Shown piece by piece: positions 34,087 through 46,304 of a stretch of 64,000 bases of DNA; position 1 is the stretch's first letter, and each line of letters begins with the position of its first letter. This DNA comes from Emmonsiellopsis sp. PD_33 (taxonomy: Eukaryota; Ascomycota; Eurotiomycetes; Onygenales; Ajellomycetaceae). The notes under the pieces are model-generated. The model saw only the letters and a program-made list of their open reading frames with translations. It ran no database searches and was not told the origin of the DNA. The stretch is taken from NCBI GenBank assembly GCA_032988165.1, contig JANTQF010000065.1:62001-126000 (forward strand), given 5' to 3'. A program made the translations under genes and the position numbers.

Positions 34087-36970
34087 TGTTGCTTGATGGA
34101 CGGACAACTCATTTAGGGATCCATATGCCAGAGCGGCTGGGTGGCGAACATGGCCGCATTCGACGCTCTGGATCATCCCCACCATTATAAATCCATGGAT
34201 ATCTAGTCCCGGGTTATTTCTTATTTTTCACTGGTTGCTGGATCTCGTCTATTCCTTGGAGTAGTCTATGGGAGAAATTGTCGGTTGTTTCCTCTATTTT
34301 CGTATAGCCCGATGCTGAGTTCACTGTTGGGCCACTTTCATTACTATGAGAGCCAGGCCTTCCTTGCGTCATATTACGGTTCCTGAAGGTCTATTCCCAA
34401 TAACAATTGGAGGGAGGGTTTCATATCTTAATCCCTGCTATCAAGTTGGGTTCATATAGGGCGTATATATTTAGCAGCCATGTGCAAGTAGTTGGGGGTC
34501 GCGCATAAATATCAGACGCTCCACAAGGCGGTTTCACAGATGAAGGGAGTTGGAAAAAGAGGCAGAAAAACGGGCACAGATCGACGACCACTGCGGCCGC
34601 CAAAGGACTGGCTGCAAAACTTTTTCCCCGAACGAGTATGGCTGCCAGGGGTCCAGGGGTTAAAGGAATGCGTGAAAGGACGGGTTGAAACACAAGCTCC
34701 GAGGCCTCTCACTCTGGCATGCAGGCGCCAAGGATGGTGGTATCAAAGGGGACTGAGACTGTGAGACGCAAAGAATGATCTCACGAGGCATTGCCCAGCG
34801 GAATTTAAGTAGTGGGGTGTTTCTCGAATGCTCGGGCGAAGGGTATATTGCAGGATCCGGCTAGGTTTCTCCAGTGCGTCAAATATCAGGACGGGTGCAT
34901 TTATGGGCCTTCTCCAAAGATGAGAAGATTGGCGTCTACTGGGAGGACATGCAGAAGGCGTGGAATAAATCTGTCCAGTTTTGAAGGCTGGGAACGAGGT
35001 TAAATATCATTAATTGTTAGAGTGAGCTCTGCAGTGTCTGACGAAAGGGTCTAATAAGCAGAGTGATGTCTTCAACGGGCGTATCCTTGAACCCTGCGGC
35101 AGTTCGATGTCGCAAACCTAGGAAGCCAGTCTGGTCTGGTCCGAGGCGGGCCATCCGCGGATTGGTAGAGCAGGAGTCTAGTGTCGCTGCTGCTTGACGA
35201 TAGACATGCAGAGGAGATCGCTAGAGGCAGATGTGTATCTCTTTCGTGCAGAGGAATCCCCGGCGTTGACCAGTGAAATAAATATCCAGCACCCAGAGAA
35301 CCACCGTCCACTCCGAGTTTCTGGATAATCCGCTGCCTCCACACAGTCCACAGTCTCCCCGTCCGTCTGCGAGGCGGCCGGCTCATTGGCCCGTCCACTC
35401 GGCAGCACCCCCGAAACCCGCCCAGCCCGCTGGCCGACCCACGGATCGAATAATGAAGCAGGACAGACGCCTTTGCGGGCTGGCGGCTGGTGATTTGGCA
35501 CGGCGCTGGCCGGGCGAGGGGCCAAGGGGATGGGCATGGATGGCACAGAGGCTGCTGCTGGAGAGTTATTAGTTAGCTAGAGGAAGATGCACCCAAGTAA
35601 AACGCGCAATCTATTGAGGCCTGCATTGGGGCTGGTGTGAGAGACCGAGATTTCAATATTTATTTATGTCTGGGAGTCGAGGGAGTCTGCCCCACCATCT
35701 TAACCGCCCACCGCCGCACTTGGGCTGTCCGAAACATCTCCACCGCCTTGGGTCAGCAACAGACAGCAGGTTGGTAATAAACTGCGAATATTCTAATTAG
35801 CAGACAGACTGCTGCATCGCCGTGTCTCTGTCAACTCTCCCAGCAGCAAGCCAGCCCTGTTGGCGTCCGTCTCCAGCCTCTCCAGCGCTCCTCGGCCCCC
35901 CCTCCAGCCATCTCTCGCAATCCAGGCTGGGCAACACAGGTATGACCCTCTCCGTACGCTCGACGCCGGCTGCTGCGACATGGAGGTGAATCGCTGCCAT
36001 TCACTGTCGCCCAGTAGCTTGCTCTCTCTGCCAAAGACGCCGGCTGACAATGCCATTGTATTGTTCTCCAGCCCTGCGCATTCACAACTCGCCCTAGACC
36101 CCTCGTCTGCCTCGCTTCCCCGCCCTCCCCGATCCCGTCTTCCTCTCCTCGACACCACCAGATCGATCATATCCCGCCCCTATCGTCCTATCCGGCTTAC
36201 CTCCTAAAGCGACTCTTCCTCCGCAAACCCATCCCATTTCGTTCCAAGCGCCCGTGTCCTTTCGTCCTGCCTCCTCCAGAACCCGCTACACCCTGTTGCT
36301 CAACAAAGACGCAGATAGCCGCAATATTGAGCCAGCATTGATCTCTGACATCTACCACTGCTGTGTGGATTGTGAGAAGAGGGCTGTACTTGTGTCAGAC
36401 ATACAGGAAACCAGGATAGTGCTGTGTTGATTGCTTGTGAACAAATGTAAGATGGACTATCATATCCTCCCGCACAGGGCTGCTGGGCACTCTGGTTCTG
36501 CTCTTTATCTGCGCAGACACATTTGAACCTTGGAAGCACTTCATTGTCTGTGTCAAGATCCTTTCAGCTGTGTTTCTTTTCCTGCTTTATTTGCCGATAT
36601 GCTGTTTCCCCCAACACATTTGCTTTCTGCTCGTCCCGCACACGGCCATCCCGAGTTATGACGCAGCCGCGGGGCTCTCCCTGCACCCGTCCGTGGCTCG
36701 GGGTTTATATTCGAATGCTTGTGGCGCGTGTCAGAAGAATATTTGGGGCAAGTTCGCGTTGTTCAGCCCCAGGTCTCGTTGTCTCCGTTTTCTTTGCCAT
36801 CCGTTTCACCTTCGAGGTTTCTCCACCACGATGAAGCTGTCTCCTGTCATTGTTTACTCGTGTGATAAATCGCGGTGAACCCCCTCGTCCCAACACCGCC
36901 CTCCGTCTTTCTGTTTGTTTGGCCAATGGTTTCTATGCTGGCGCCGATATAGCTTTGGTCGCAACCCCAA
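34087..36970. other. long leader/promoter region of the MAPK gene
   Basis: 2.9 kb without a supported coding gene. Several short frames exist on both strands, none with a domain. The 35.0-36.9 kb part is CpG-containing and pyrimidine-rich, as expected for a regulated promoter and long 5' UTR. An 8-bp inverted repeat at 34128-34135 and 34164-34171 was noted but is not interpreted. Confidence 0.4.
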
Positions 36971-36990
36971 TGCTAACTTGCTCAATATAG
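36971..36990 (+). promoter_or_regulatory. probable 3' end of a 5'-UTR intron (branch site and acceptor)
   Basis: TGCTAAC at 36971-36977 is a good fungal branch-point sequence, followed 13 bases later by ATAG at 36987-36990, 18 bases before the MAPK start codon. The donor is not fixed; GTGAAC at 36877 is one candidate. Confidence 0.4.
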
Positions 36991-37008
36991 TTGTCAACAT
37001 CCGGCGCC

Positions 37009-38298
37009 ATGGTCCAACCATCAACCTCCCAAGGAGGGTCGAGGAAAATATCATTCAATGTTTCTGATCAGTACGATATCCAAGATGTGATCGGAGAGGG
37101 CGCATATGGCGTGGTGTGGTCAGTATAGCTATCCTTTTTTCAGAGGCATATCTCTGACGGACTCCAGCTCCGCACTCCACAAGCCTTCTGGCCAGAAGGT
37201 CGCTATCAAGAAGATCACCCCCTTCGATCACTCCATGTTCTGCCTGCGTACGCTTCGCGAGATGAAGCTGCTCAGATATTTCAACCATGAGAACATCATC
37301 TCAATCCTTGACATCCAGAAACCCCGTAACTACGAGAGCTTCACTGAAGTGTACCTCATCCAGGTGCGAAATAAACTACATCCGATTACCGATATGCGCA
37401 GCTAACATATACTGCAGGAACTTATGGAAACAGACATGCATCGTGTGATTCGTACCCAAGATCTCTCCGACGACCATTGCCAGTACTTCATCTACCAGAC
37501 CCTACGAGCCCTAAAGGCTATGCATTCCGCCAATGTCCTTCACCGTGACCTTAAGCCGTCTAACTTACTCCTTAACGCAAACTGCGACCTAAAGGTCTGC
37601 GACTTTGGTCTCGCCCGCTCTGCCGCTTCGACGGACGATAACTCTGGCTTCATGACGGAATACGTCGCCACTCGATGGTATCGCGCGCCGGAGATTATGT
37701 TGACCTTCAAAGAATACACCAAAGCAATCGATGTGTGGAGTGTTGGCTGCATACTGGCAGAGATGCTGAACGGGAAACCACTGTTCCCAGGCAAAGACTG
37801 TAAGCATCGTCCACTACATGTACAATACGTGTTGAAACTAGCTACTAACTAAATCAGATCACCATCAATTAACCCTCATCCTCGACGTCCTGGGAACACC
37901 AACCATGGAGGACTATTACGGCATCAAGTCCCGTCGTGCTCGGGAATACATCAGATCTCTGCCGTTTAAGAAGAAGATCCCCCTGAAGGCCCTCTTCCCC
38001 AAGACGTCTGATCTAGCTTTGGACCTGCTAGAAAAACTCCTGGCATTCAACCCAGTCAAACGCATCACTGTGGAGGATGCTCTGCGTCACCCTTACCTAG
38101 AGCCATATCATGATCCGGAAGACGAACCAACCGCTGAACCTATCCCAGAGGAGTTTTTCGATTTCGATAAAAATAAGGACTCGTTGAGCAAGGAGCAGCT
38201 GAAAGGTAAATCGAACCCCACCTTATGTACGTCTGTGACCATTTCTAACCACGACTATACTCTATGCAGTTCTTATCTTCGAGGAAATCATGCGATAG
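37009..38298 (+). CDS. fus3: Fus3/Kss1-type MAP kinase (TEY class)
   Basis: Serine/threonine kinase of the pheromone/invasive-growth MAPK cascade (orthologue group of Fus3/Kss1, Pmk1 and Aspergillus MpkB). Exons 37009-37118, 37168-37363, 37418-37799, 37858-38205 and 38270-38298 give 354 residues, the family's usual length. Visible: Gly-loop GEGAYGVV at 29-36, catalytic Lys51 in VAIKK, HRDLKPSN with Asp146, DFG at 164-166, and the activation-loop TEY at Thr182-Glu183-Tyr184. The C-terminal common-docking region is HDPEDEP, and the protein ends in VLIFEEIMR encoded by the 29-nt last exon. All four introns keep frame; the first two junctions rebuild VVC|SALHK and LIQ|ELMETD. It probably shuttles between cytoplasm and nucleus after activation by a MAPKK. 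Confidence 0.95.
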
Positions 38299-39601
38299 AG
38301 AAACCCCAACACTGATATGGCCACCCTATCCGCACACAACGGGAGCGTGAAGAGTGGAGGGAAACAAGCAGCGCGATTTCACGCAAATTTTATTGATTTT
38401 CGTCCTTTTATCTTTCTTTTTCTTTTTTTTTTTCTTTTACTTAGTTTTCCCTATATATCCCAGCAATATTCGGCGTTTTTTTTTATTTTTTTTTTTTTGT
38501 GATGAGTTAGTTTGGCTTTATTTTGTACACGGGAATTGAAAATTATTAACAACAACAAATGAGGACGAAACTATGTATGGAATGGAAAGGAAAGAGTATG
38601 ATCATATCCTACGATCAAATGAAAGTGGTTGGCATTCGGACGAGCCGTTCCGATTCGAACTGGCTGGCTGAGAGAGAGCTTGGGAGGGAGGGGAATAAGG
38701 GGCAAAGCAATGGGTGGGTGGGTATGGATGGAGGGATAGAAAAATGGAATGAACCCCCCCCCCACCACCTTCAATGGATTAACTTAACTATTTTGATCTT
38801 ATTCTAATGTCGTTTGGATTTGGATTTGGATTGGTTTAGTTTATAGCATTGCTATTCTTTTCTTTCATTCTTTCGTTTTTTTTTTCTCCCTCCCTTATTT
38901 TCCCCCTCTCTTACTTTCGCCTTGCCTTTAGGTAACTAACTGTCATACTGTACTGTCTGGGTTTGAGTTCAGTATGGAGAAGTTAAAGGAGCTGGTCTGG
39001 CCTGACTGGCGGGTGAGATAATTAGTTAATTAATGTATAGCTAAATTTTTTATTTTGGAAAGGATTTCTTCTATTTACTACCTATCTCTTAGGAATGATT
39101 CTTATCTGTTAATTCCATTCTGTGTGGCTATTATCCAATACCCCTATATATACAGGAAGTTTCGTTATCTCCCTCCCCATCCCGCCCTATCCCTTCTTTC
39201 CATTCCTTTGACGGTGTTGAGTTGGTGTCTGACGCTCGTTTATCTAATGTATGTATCTATCAAAATGATATAGATAAAACACGAGGGCTCCAAGGTGATT
39301 AATGATTTAAAATCCGTTGAAATCGGTATATATAGCTATATGAAATATGGCTGCTATCGCAGGTATAAAAAAATGTGAATAGTAGTTTCGATATTTAAAT
39401 GCAGATACCATGCTCTCGAATTGGCGGGAAAATGGGTATAAAAACGCATCTATACTAGTATATAACCCTCTTCTCCCCCTCCCACCCCTCCAAAAAGATC
39501 TATCATATCATATCATATCATATCATACATACATACATACAACCACAAGCAAGAGAAGAAAGGGAAGTTCCCTAATAACCCAACCTAACCTAGCCTATCC
39601 A
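38299..39601. other. intergenic between convergent MAPK and hem4
   Basis: 3' flanks of two convergent genes. Contains long T runs near 38420-38500, a poly-C run near 38755-38762 and a simple repeat (listed separately). No gene. Confidence 0.55.
39502..39540. repeat. compound microsatellite (ATCAT)n-(ACAT)n
   Basis: Five ATCAT units run into about four ACAT units. It lies in the non-coding 3' flank of hem4 and is likely length-polymorphic. Confidence 0.85.
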
Positions 39602-40786
39602 TCAACCCCCCCGTCCTCCCCCTCCCCTCTCCTCAAGAAACCTCTCAATCCCCCTCCCCACCCCCTCCGGACTCGGAACCTCCGCACAAACATCCGGCTC
39701 GACCCCAAACTCCACCCTTAGATGATCTCTCGTCGTCGGCCCAATCGTCGCAATATAGCAATCACGTAGTTCTTCTCCCCCCCGCCCATCCCCCCCAATC
39801 AACCCCAAAGTCCGCAACATGGCCTCACACCCCGTCGGCGAGAACACAACAACCCACATCATATCCTTCCCATCACCCATCCTATTATTCTCCCCCCTGG
39901 CGCCACTCAACGCCTCCGCAAAGGCCCTCTCAAACCCCTCCATCACACCCGTCTCATACACAACTAGCTCCTCAACGCCTATCCGCCGGTGCGCGGGTAG
40001 TGTGGGATCCATGAGGGTTTTGGGGATGATGTCGCGGTGTTGTTCGCCGATGAGGAAGAGGAGGGGGAGTTTTTCCTTCTTATTCTTACCCGCGGGACTG
40101 TCTTGCGATCTCGTCGTGGGTTCTTCTTGCTGCTCCTGCGGTTCGTTGTTTTTTGTTACATCCTGATCTTGCTCATTGTCATTATTGTTGTCATTGTTGC
40201 CATTGTGTAGTCCATTATAATGCTCGAGAATAAGATGAGCCAACTTCTCCCCCGTGCCCGCATCACGGCCTATGAGCTGCGCGTGTGGGAGGTGCGTTTG
40301 GCGCAGGGTGTCTAGCGAGCGATACGTGGCGGGGCCGACGGTGTAGAGGGTTAGGTGTTTCGAGGCGGGTATGGATGTTTTTTCTAGTTTATCAGAAAAG
40401 GAAGGTTAGTTATGTAGTTTTTACATCACCCCCCTCACCTATAGACTGGATCCAATACAGAATAAAGCCCGGAAGCAGGAAAAAAAAAAAAAAAAGGGAA
40501 ACACAAACACACCTCCAACCTCCTCCCCAAGCACCCTCGCAAACCCCTCGACGGCCCGCTGGCTCGTGAATATCAGCCCGCCATAGAGCTTGGAGATGGC
40601 GCCGGAGACGAAGAGGTCGCGGACTCGGTGCAGGTTTTGCGTGTGGAATTTGTGCTCGAGCACGGGGACGAAGAGGGGGTTGTAGGTCTTGGAGAAGTAT
40701 TCGGAGTAGCCGTCGTGTGGAGTGGATTTGGTTTTTAGGAGGAAGATGGGGGGGTTGGGGTTTGTGGTGGTGGTGGTGGGTGTCAT
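39602..40786 (-). CDS. hem4: uroporphyrinogen-III synthase
   Basis: Closes hydroxymethylbilane into uroporphyrinogen III with inversion of ring D, a cytosolic step of heme synthesis. Exons (minus) 40786-40513 and 40383-39602 give 351 residues; the junction rebuilds EEVG|EKTSIPASKHLTLY. Two-domain HEM4 features are seen: FLLKTKSTPHDGYSEYFSK at the N-terminus, LIFTSQRAVEGFARVL, TLYTVGPATYRSLDTL, KLPLLFLIGEQHRDIIPKTL, VVYETGV, VVVFSPTGCEAMLRTL and IATIGPTTRDHLR. An insertion rich in Asn/Gln/Asp (about residues 150-190) sits between the domains. The start is taken at MTPTTTTTNPNPP; the frame stays open upstream to 41014 but that part is low-complexity. The C-terminus ends in a Gly-rich tail. Confidence 0.9.
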
Positions 40787-41291
40787 TGTTGCGGGTGGGA
40801 TTGCGATTGCATTGGGGTTGGTATCGGTATCGGTATCGGTGTTGGGTTCTGGTGCTGTGGAGGGGAATGGGAGATGGCAAAAAAAATGTTTGATTTTTCC
40901 CCGTGGGAGGCTGGAATGGGTGGAATATGGAGGGAGTTCGATATCAATGTTGAAAAGTCCGCGGTGGTGGTTTGCGGAGCGGAGTGATGTCAGACGTCGG
41001 ATATCCCGCTTCAACGATCAACCCCACAAAAGTTCTACTGTCGACATTGGAAGTTGACGACATAGCTACCTACCAAGGATAATGAAATAATAATATTGAA
41101 ATTGATCCTCCGGGACTGTTCTCGTCTACAAACACGGTGTACGCGTCGGAAATTTACCATCTCGCTGCCCACCAAGCCCCACCACAAACAGGTAAAACTT
41201 CACTGGAAGAAAAAGAAAAAGGACAAGTATGAAATTGATTGTGTCTAGTCAAGTATAAATATATACACATTTTTAGGAAAATGCCAGTAAA
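40787..41291. other. intergenic between hem4 and nuo40
   Basis: hem4 upstream region and nuo40 3' flank. A (TATCGG)3-like repeat lies near 40822-40840. No gene. Confidence 0.5.
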
Positions 41292-42926
41292 CTACTGATC
41301 ATCAAGGACGTGAAGATATTTCTTCTCTTCCATCTTCTCCCGCTCCGTAGCTGGTGGGAGGTCAGAATACTGGGCGCTTCGATATCCTTGCTGTAGATTG
41401 GAAATAAGAATATTAGTCTGCGGGTATTTAAAACGACTAGGCAGGAGATTGTACGTACCAGGTAGTGGAAAGTCAGGTTACTGAGTTCAGCGGGCTCGAT
41501 GTCAAGATCCTTGAAAGTTTTGGCGGTGGGGTCGATTTCCTGGTCGAGGAACTCCATCTCGACCTCATCAGCGGACATGGTTGGCCACCAGAGGAGCTTG
41601 TTAAGGTAATGGGCAGCGGGCTTCAGGATACGCTTGGGGACGTTGACGTGGCGACGCTTCTTGATGATTTCGCGGTCGACGAGCTCGGCGATCTCGGCAG
41701 TCGAGTAGTTTTTGGGTCCGTACAATTCGTATGTTTGCGCAACTGACGCATCAGTGAACAGCATCTTCTCAAGAGCATGGCCGACATCAATGGCCTGGAA
41801 TAATGTTAGCGCTTGTTCCTCACTATGCTGACAGGCGACCTACGTGGACGGGCCAGTATCGCTCTTGCATGTGGTTGGAGGTGAACAGGTTTGTCATCGA
41901 AGCTAGCTTGTGGAGCAGGTTATCCTCGAATCCGAACATGGGCGCTGGTCTCACGATGGTCGTCTCTGGGAATATGGATCTGGCAAGTTCCTCGCCCCGA
42001 GCCTATGCGAGAATTAGCGGGGGCATATTGGCCGTCATTTCTGAGACGTACCTTGGTGCGGAAGTATTCAGATGGTGATTCGGGGTTTGCATTGTAGGAA
42101 GAAACGTGGATGAAGCGGTCGACATCGTATTTGGCAGTCGCTTCCGCAATCCGCTCGAGACCGTCGATGTGGACATCTTCGTACGAGAAGTTCCTGTGAA
42201 GTATTGATTAGTATGGTGAAGCTGTACCAAAGAATTACGTCGGGAGGTGATCAACATACTTGGTGGGATATCTTCGGCCAATAAGATTGTATACGACGTC
42301 CGAATGGCGCACGCTCTCTTCGATCGATTGTGTGTTTCGGAGGTCGTACTCCTGTCCATCAAGACTTATCAGCCAGGGTGGATCACGCAGGGTAGCGAAG
42401 CAAGGCCGTATCTCACCATGAAGATGACTCTTCCCAGATCGCCAGTGACCTTCAGATGGCGCTTAGCCATCTCATCTCTGTAGGGAATAATCACAGTGCA
42501 TCCTTGGCGGGCTGTTGCGCAATGTCCGTTAGCCATTATCCCTCCCAAGACTCGTGGGATATCACTGTACATACCGAGTCTGTTCACAATATAACGACCC
42601 AGAAAGCCAGTTGCACCAAAAACCGTAGCGGTATGTCCTATAAATCCATTGAGCAAAGGGGAGCCTGCGGAAGAGCGATTGTGGTTGAAATACCTCCGAG
42701 AGACGAGCTGCAATTGGCACGAACTGTTAGCACATCATCCATCCACGCAGGGAGCAATTGGTCCATACCGTCCACCCTGGACCTTTATAATGGGCGTCCC
42801 GGTGCGGGTGATGTAGACATCTTGTATATTTCGTCGTTGGATGTGTGATTGGCCTCGGACTGCTGGCAGTGGGGTGACGGCAGCCCGTGAGCCCAGAGCG
42901 CCCTGGATGGCGCGGCACTTCTGCAT
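41292..42926 (-). CDS. nuo40: NADH:ubiquinone oxidoreductase 39/40 kDa subunit (NDUFA9 homologue)
   Basis: Accessory subunit of mitochondrial complex I with an NADPH-binding atypical SDR fold. Nine exons on the minus strand: 42926-42769, 42707-42694, 42637-42575, 42511-42417, 42351-42260, 42193-42052, 42002-41844, 41794-41459 and 41390-41292, giving 385 residues (the Neurospora subunit is similar). The Arg/Ala-rich start MQKCRAIQGALGSRAAV is a mitochondrial presequence. The Rossmann motif GATGFLG is at 65-71. Conserved phrases include LARQGCTVIIPYRDEMAKRH, DVVYNLIGRRYPTKNFSYED and HVSSYNANPESPSEYFRTK. Exon 2 is only 14 nt and is required to give RSSLGGHTATVFG. An in-frame ATG at 42977 would add 17 residues. 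Confidence 0.94.
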
Positions 42927-43355
42927 TGCAATCCGGTCAATTGACCATGTACCGGGGCTTGGGGGGAAGATTGTCACGGAACCGCCGGGGGGCGCAGGGC
43001 GGATGGGATATATCGCTGCTGGAGCGTGGTCTGGTGCTGGAGCTCTCTACTGTTTGTTCGTGATGTCGGAAGTCAGCGTCCTGCCAGCGCGCCCAAAGGG
43101 GTTTAGCGCAGGTAAATTCCAGGCCAATCACGCTCCTCGCTTAGGTAACGCTACTACGGCTTGTATTTTCTACTTGACATTCAAGCGGGTTAAAGCAGAG
43201 AAGACGCAGCATGTATTAAAGCCTTCAACTGCTCCTCGTTCCATCCAGGGGCCAAATAAGGCTGAAAAAACCTAAGCAGCAAAATAAAATAGATAGGCAG
43301 CTATATAGACTGGACGGATGATCAAGCAATTGCGAAAAAAAAAATCCAAAAAAAA
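42927..43355. other. nuo40 upstream region
   Basis: No gene seen. A-rich sequence at 43334-43355 on the plus strand corresponds to the T-rich pol III terminator of the adjacent tRNA. Confidence 0.5.
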
Positions 43356-43450
43356 TGGACGATCAGGGAATCGAACCCTGGACCACCCCCAAGTCTGTTG
43401 GATCGAAATCCGGGTGCTAAGGGGGTATTATACCACTAAACCAATCGCCC
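43356..43450 (-). tRNA. tRNA-Ala(AGC) with a 23-nt intron
   Basis: The minus strand reads GGGCGATTGGTTTAGTGGTA at the 5' end and GGTTCGATTCCCTGATCGTC near the 3' end. The acceptor stem GGGCGAT pairs with ATCGTCC, giving a G3:U70 wobble pair, the alanine identity element. The anticodon arm is CCCCC-TTAGCA...T-GGGGG, with anticodon AGC at plus 43418-43416. The intron is 43414-43392, after base 37. The mature length is 72 nt with discriminator A at 43356. T-rich sequence follows the 3' end. Confidence 0.92.
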
Positions 43451-44484
43451 TATTTGATATTGGTCTGTGTCCTCGACGTGGCATTTGCAAGATCTCCACC
43501 CCCAGATCACTCCCTCCCCGTAGCGATCCAGGCGTGGATTCTGCGTATATTGATAGGTTTTGTTTCGTGGGCCGTTTGGCATGGAGCGGTATGGCGAAAC
43601 GTACCCATATCGGTATGGACGGCCTCAACTCGTATGACTTGTCTCTAAACAAAGAACGCTGGCTCTCGTCAACGAAGGAAAGATCCATGGACACTAATGG
43701 ATAGTATTCTGTAGCCATAGATTCAAGGTTGGCCGACATTCGCCTTGGGACTAATCCACTGCGACGTCCGGTCCGGCGGAATATGTAGCAGATGGCTAAT
43801 ACTGAATTGAAGCAGTCCCTTGAGGTGGTACTTGCATGCCGGATGGACGGTGTTGATAGCTATGCGGGAAATATATATATTGACCGGAAAGTTGTCTAGA
43901 GCCCCTGACGCGTGAATCTGGTAACCATGAACAATCTTCATATCGTGCAAAGAGGCAACTACTAAACTAGTTAGACGGAATAAACAAACTGGAATAGAGC
44001 AAAAAGCTCGACACAAACAACTTAACTGAATACACATATCTGGAGGCGCCGAACAGGGGGTGGTTGATAGCAATTGAACTGGTTAGAGGTTGTATTTCCA
44101 GATTGCTGAAAGCGGAATAATAGAACTAGACGGGAAGGAATCTCCACTAAGAAACTCTGAGTATTCAACTGAGATATATTGTCCTCCAGCAATCTAGAGA
44201 GCAGGGGGAGGCTGAACTGAACAGGGCTGGATTACTCAGCCACGCCGGCTACGGGAGACCGCAGCAACCAATCGAGCTTCATCCAACATCGCCAACCACC
44301 GCCGAGAGCAACCTGGACAGACACAAGATCAGACAAGCTACATCTCGCATCTACCCACAGCCACCCCGCCTGAATCAATACGTCGCCCTCCATATACACC
44401 CCCGACCGCTTCACCTCCCACCACCACACTGCCGTTGGGCACATCTTCTAGCTCCAGACACGCCAGTTCCTCCCTCTGCCTGCC
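43451..44484. other. intergenic, rpn9 leader at right
   Basis: No coherent gene. The right end is pyrimidine-rich and holds the rpn9 5' UTR. Confidence 0.5.
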
Positions 44485-45766
44485 ATGCAGGCCGACAAGA
44501 TCCCCGATTTCCTCGCTGAGCAGCGGGAAGAAGCTCTCAGCGAATCTCATGAATCATTCATCCTATTCGAAGATTTCTGGGAGCGGAAGCTATGGCATCA
44601 ACTTACAAACGCTCTGATAGAGTTCTTCTGCCTCCCCGAGAGCGCCCCTCAGAGACTCGCCATTTACAAGCATTTTATCCTTAGCTTTGCGGACAAGATC
44701 AATCAGCTGAAGTTTGTGACGCTGGGGTTGATGGCATCTACACAGTGCGAAGGTATGTTCTGTTTCCCAATACGGAGATGTGTAGCTATCAAGACCGATT
44801 ACTGACTGCGTTATTCTCCACAGATGACCAAGAACGACTTGCATTCCTTACCTCATTGGCCGAAAGAGTGAACAAACCTGGATCGCAAGATGCATACGTT
44901 TATGCCATGGCAGATGTGGCTAGCGTCAAGTTGCGGCTAAAGGATTTTGAGGGAGCGCGGAAAGATCTAGATGCTTCAGAGGCAGTGCTGGACTCTTTCG
45001 ATTCCGTCGAGACTGTTGTACATGCTGCATTCTACAAAGTAAACGCAGACTACTACCACGTAAGTCCGCCACTCCATCGGCCTGAAACACTTCTTACTCC
45101 CCCCTAACCGCTAAATATATACAGGCTAAGCTCGAATTCGCTTCCTACTACAAAAACGCCCTCCTCTACCTCGCCTGCGTTGACGTCAAAGACCTAACAG
45201 ACGAAGACTGCGCCGCGCGCGCCTACGACCTAGCCGTCGCCGCCCTCGTCTCCGACTCCATCTACAACTTTGGTGAACTCCTCCTTCACCCCGTCCTCGA
45301 CTCCCTCAAAGAAGGCCCCCACGCCTGGCTCCGCGAGTTGCTCTTCGCCTTCAACCGCGGTGACCTTACCGCCTACGACGTGCTCGCGGGCAACATCAGC
45401 AAGAACCAGCTACTGGAACAGCACAAGCTCTTCCTCTACCAGAAGATCTCCCTCGCGGCACTGACGGAGACCGTCTTCCGCCGGCCCCCGCATGACCGCA
45501 CAATGACCTTCGCGACGATATCGGAGGAGACCAAGGTGCAGCCGAACGAGATTGAGCATTTGATCATGAAGGCGCTTAGTTTGGGGCTGCTCAAAGGGAC
45601 GATCGATCAGGTTGCGCGGATTGCGCGGATTAGCTGGGTGCAGCCGAAGGTACTGGACATGGGGCAGATTGACGGGATGAGAAAACGGCTGCGCGAGTGG
45701 GATTCTGGTGTTAACCAGCTGGGCCACTGGATCGAAGGGGTTGGGAAGGATGTTTGGGCTGCGTAG
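44485..45766 (+). CDS. rpn9: 26S proteasome lid subunit Rpn9 (PSMD13)
   Basis: Non-ATPase PCI-domain subunit of the 19S regulatory lid. Exons 44485-44752, 44824-45059 and 45125-45766 give 381 residues (yeast Rpn9 is 393). The N-terminal half is helical, TPR-like (FEDFWERKLWHQLTNALIEF, then ASVKLRLKDFEGARKDLDAS). The middle is YYKNALLYLACVDVKDLT, typical of Rpn9/Csn-type scaffolds. The PCI winged helix is at the C-terminal third: TFATISEETKVQPNEIEHLI and MKALSLGLLKGTIDQV, followed by WVQPKVLD. Junctions rebuild CE|DDQERLAF and YYH|AKLEFASYY. The gene is convergent with gaa1. Codon use in exon 3 is more GC-rich than in exon 1. Confidence 0.95.
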
Positions 45767-46304
45767 TTGGCTTTCTCGTATACCATCTCTCCCGTTATGG
45801 TCGTTTTAAGCACTAGCTTCCTTCAGAGCTGTTTTTTCTTATTACCCACCGGCCTGCGCCGTGTAAGACTATCATAAAATCAATGTGAATTTAAGCCCAT
45901 ATGTCCTAGGGGGGAACATTGCTTTTTGGGCTTTGTTTCCAGGGTGTAACATGCTGCGCACGTCCATAGAATCTGCTCTTAGATAGGGTCTGTATCTGGG
46001 ATGGGCCACTTAAAAAGCCAGATAGAATCTGCTTCAAGTCATCTCAACCTTGCAAGGGCCAACACGCGAAAATCCCAAGTTAAAGAAATATGATATCGTT
46101 TTACCCTTCTATCCTAGCATGGTATACAAACATAGAAAAATATAAAATTATATAATAAAAAGAAAAATAAAACCCGTATCTCGGCTGCTGCTACCTCTCC
46201 TAAACCCCTCTCCTCTCGTTAAAAACAAAACACGAAAGGGATGGGACTCGACAATATACCCATCCCCCCGAATCCCGTTCCACTTCCCATACCCGCCATC
46301 CTCC
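45767..46304. other. intergenic between convergent rpn9 and gaa1
   Basis: 3' flanks of both genes, AT-rich near 46130-46170. No gene. Confidence 0.55.

Noticed and set aside
34128..34171. 8-bp inverted repeat CCAGAGCG/CGCTCTGG near the tRNA-Pro gene
   Set aside because: A short hairpin of this size is expected by chance and has no conserved RNA gene features.
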